DNA from: Limnephilus marmoratus
Taxonomy: Eukaryota > Arthropoda > Insecta > Trichoptera > Limnephilidae
DNA length: 64,000 bases
Reading direction: 5' to 3'
NCBI GenBank assembly: GCA_917880885.1
Contig: OU862916.1
Coordinates: 46,536,831-46,600,830 of the forward strand
Shown: one piece after another, positions 62,280 to 64,000 of the stretch
How the letters are laid out: every line of letters begins with the position of its first letter
How positions within the stretch are numbered: position 1 is the stretch's first letter
Program-made: the position numbers and the translations under genes
The notes under the pieces: generated by a model
The model's input: the letters and a program-made list of their open reading frames with translations, nothing else
Database searches by the model: none
What the model was told of the DNA's origin: nothing

Positions 62280-64000
62280 TTATGAGTGGATTGATATTAT
62301 ATAACCTAAATATTAAATTTTTTCATAGTGTTTCCTTGTTTGCCAGTGCAACATATTCCAAATTTTTAAATACAATTAGTAAAAAACAGTGTTCAAAAAT
62401 TGCAATATTTTAAGCTTTAAACGCGATAAAACTTGAAAAAAAAGCTTACCACGTACATTTTCTATTCAAATGCTGAAAAACTGCAGAATATTAAAAATTT
62501 GGAAAACACCCCTTTTTTGAAAGAATGTATCATAATCTCATTCATACATTTAAAGTTAAAGTATGTATTAATAATTCTCCGAGAATAACTAAAAAAACTG
62601 ACATTTTGGATTCATTTTTGCGCAATTTAAACGTTAACTTTTCGAGCTTGTATTTATTTACAAATGCATCAGGCATAAATAACCTATCTTTTTTCCGCTA
62701 ACAAAACTAAATTCACAACATGACATTATTAATTAATTAAAGCTGACTAAAAATAACACGAGATGTAGAAATATATATGTAAATGTAGAATAGAAATTTC
62801 TAACCAAAACATGTTTGAATCACACCGATATTACCAAAGAAAGTTTATTAAAGAAAGTTTTTCAAATTAATTTAGAATTCTTGCCCGTAGTCCCCTCTTA
62901 CCCTGCAAGTATTCTGCCCAAGGATTCTGTGTGCGTAGCGATGTTTATCAATTCCTTTTAAATTTAACTCTAAAATGTTGTTTTATTTTTTTGAAGAGAA
63001 AACTTCTTTAGCAGTGCTGAGATTTGAAACTCAATGAATCGAAAAAGCGACACTTAAAAGAGACAAACACATACATCCTGCGAGAGGACGAGATAGAATA
63101 ATCGGTCTCCTATTTGTGCGGTACTTCGAAGCCTTCCCACACTTGTCTACCTTACTTTCTGACGGTTTCACTTCTACCGCGTGTGAACTGCACATGTATT
63201 TTTTTCATTCATTTTTCCGCATTCTAACCAAAATAAAATTTATGTAAATTTAAAAAATATATTTTATTTCTATTTTTTAGGATAAATATACATTTTTTTT
63301 ACATTTTTCAAAGGAAATAATAAAAATTGTTATGAAAAAATAATAACAGCCTGTCCTCATTGTAAAGAGACAATTAATTTTGTTTACTTTTTTCATCCAG
63401 TTCATCAACACATAAAGGATATCATGAAAATATTTATACCTTAGGAAGAAGGAAGAATGGAAACAAAAGTTTCTGGTGGAAATGTGTACGATGTCATAAG
63501 TTGGGATGTAAAAAAGCAATACGTTTTGAAAGCTTATATAATGACCGTCAGAAAAAGTTCCGCCCCTAACAATTATTAAATACTGGAAAATACCAAAAAG
63601 CCCCTCCAACATTTACCAACCAACTTAATTCGAAACATGTTGTAATGTCATTGAAAATGTGACATAACGTTCCCATTATGTAGGTAGGTCCAAAAGATAT
63701 GTTTTAAATGATAATCTTCTGATGATATTAAAAGATTATTAACCATTAATTTGTCGAAAAGTTATAACGATTAGTAAAAAGTTTGAATCCATCATTAAAA
63801 TAAAGCTCTTTTAACCATTTCGTGTACCCATTTAACGGTTCAACGAAATAAATTTTAAATCATACTCGTACGTCATTTCATGTCCGACAGCTTTCAAAAA
63901 GTTAACAATTTTGTTGATCCTTCGTTTCATCAGTTAGCTCTCGTTAATTTAAATGTTATCTTATTTGGCTCATTAAACAATATTAATTACGACGCGGTGT
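62280..64000. other. Unassigned AT-rich DNA
   Basis: About 1.7 kb without a recognisable gene, RNA or repeat. The minus-strand frame 63277-63612 has no known motif and biased AT composition. Confidence 0.3.

Overview
This is nuclear DNA from an animal, most likely an insect or another arthropod. It is AT-rich and has no operons or Shine-Dalgarno sites. It is dense with arthropod-type mobile elements: a Ty3/gypsy LTR element, at least eight non-LTR (LINE) lineages, tRNA-derived SINEs, Penelope-like elements, MITEs and a decayed DUF4817-type transposase. I could not identify the species. I found no convincing host protein-coding gene; nearly all coding signal comes from transposons, and most of it is truncated or frameshifted.

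Layout. 1-8.5 kb: dispersed repeats, tRNA-type SINE ('SINE A') and LINE-tailed SINE ('SINE B') copies, a LINE reverse-transcriptase C-terminus, and a nested pair of Penelope-like elements with a GIY-YIG endonuclease fragment. 8.5-24 kb: more SINE B copies, an inverted array of about 26-bp repeats (10.1-10.9 kb), the 3' end of an RNase H-bearing LINE (15.8-16.8 kb), a Penelope-like fold-back (18.4 kb), a nearly complete SINE A (20.0 kb) and an RTE-type LINE tail (24 kb). 24-44 kb: LINE 3' ends on both strands, one of them broken by a Penelope-like insertion and a second fold-back (35.4-36.4 kb), a SINE split by a TIR element with a 9-bp target duplication (39.7-40.1 kb), another split by a near-perfect palindrome (40.6 kb), and two copies of a TA-flanked TIR element (41.7-43.9 kb). 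44-55 kb: a Penelope-like fold-back carrying a LINE insertion, a decayed transposase, two MITEs, and short dispersed repeats with pyrimidine-rich minisatellites. 55.4-59.9 kb: a structurally intact 4.56-kb Ty3/gypsy element with apparently identical 182-bp LTRs, a 5-bp target duplication, a tRNA-Leu primer site and one uninterrupted 1360-codon Gag-Pol frame. 60-64 kb: one LINE tail and otherwise unassigned AT-rich DNA.

How the parts relate. The LTR element is the only element here that still looks autonomous. LINE family F and SINE B share a 3' tail that folds into a strong hairpin, consistent with SINE B being copied by the family-F reverse transcriptase. The Penelope-like copies are short fold-backs with 12-17 bp target duplications. 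Several contain a complete hammerhead-ribozyme core (CTGANGA, stem II, GAAA, palindromic stem III, U-H cleavage site). I regard this set of compact ribozyme-bearing fold-backs as the most interesting system in the window.
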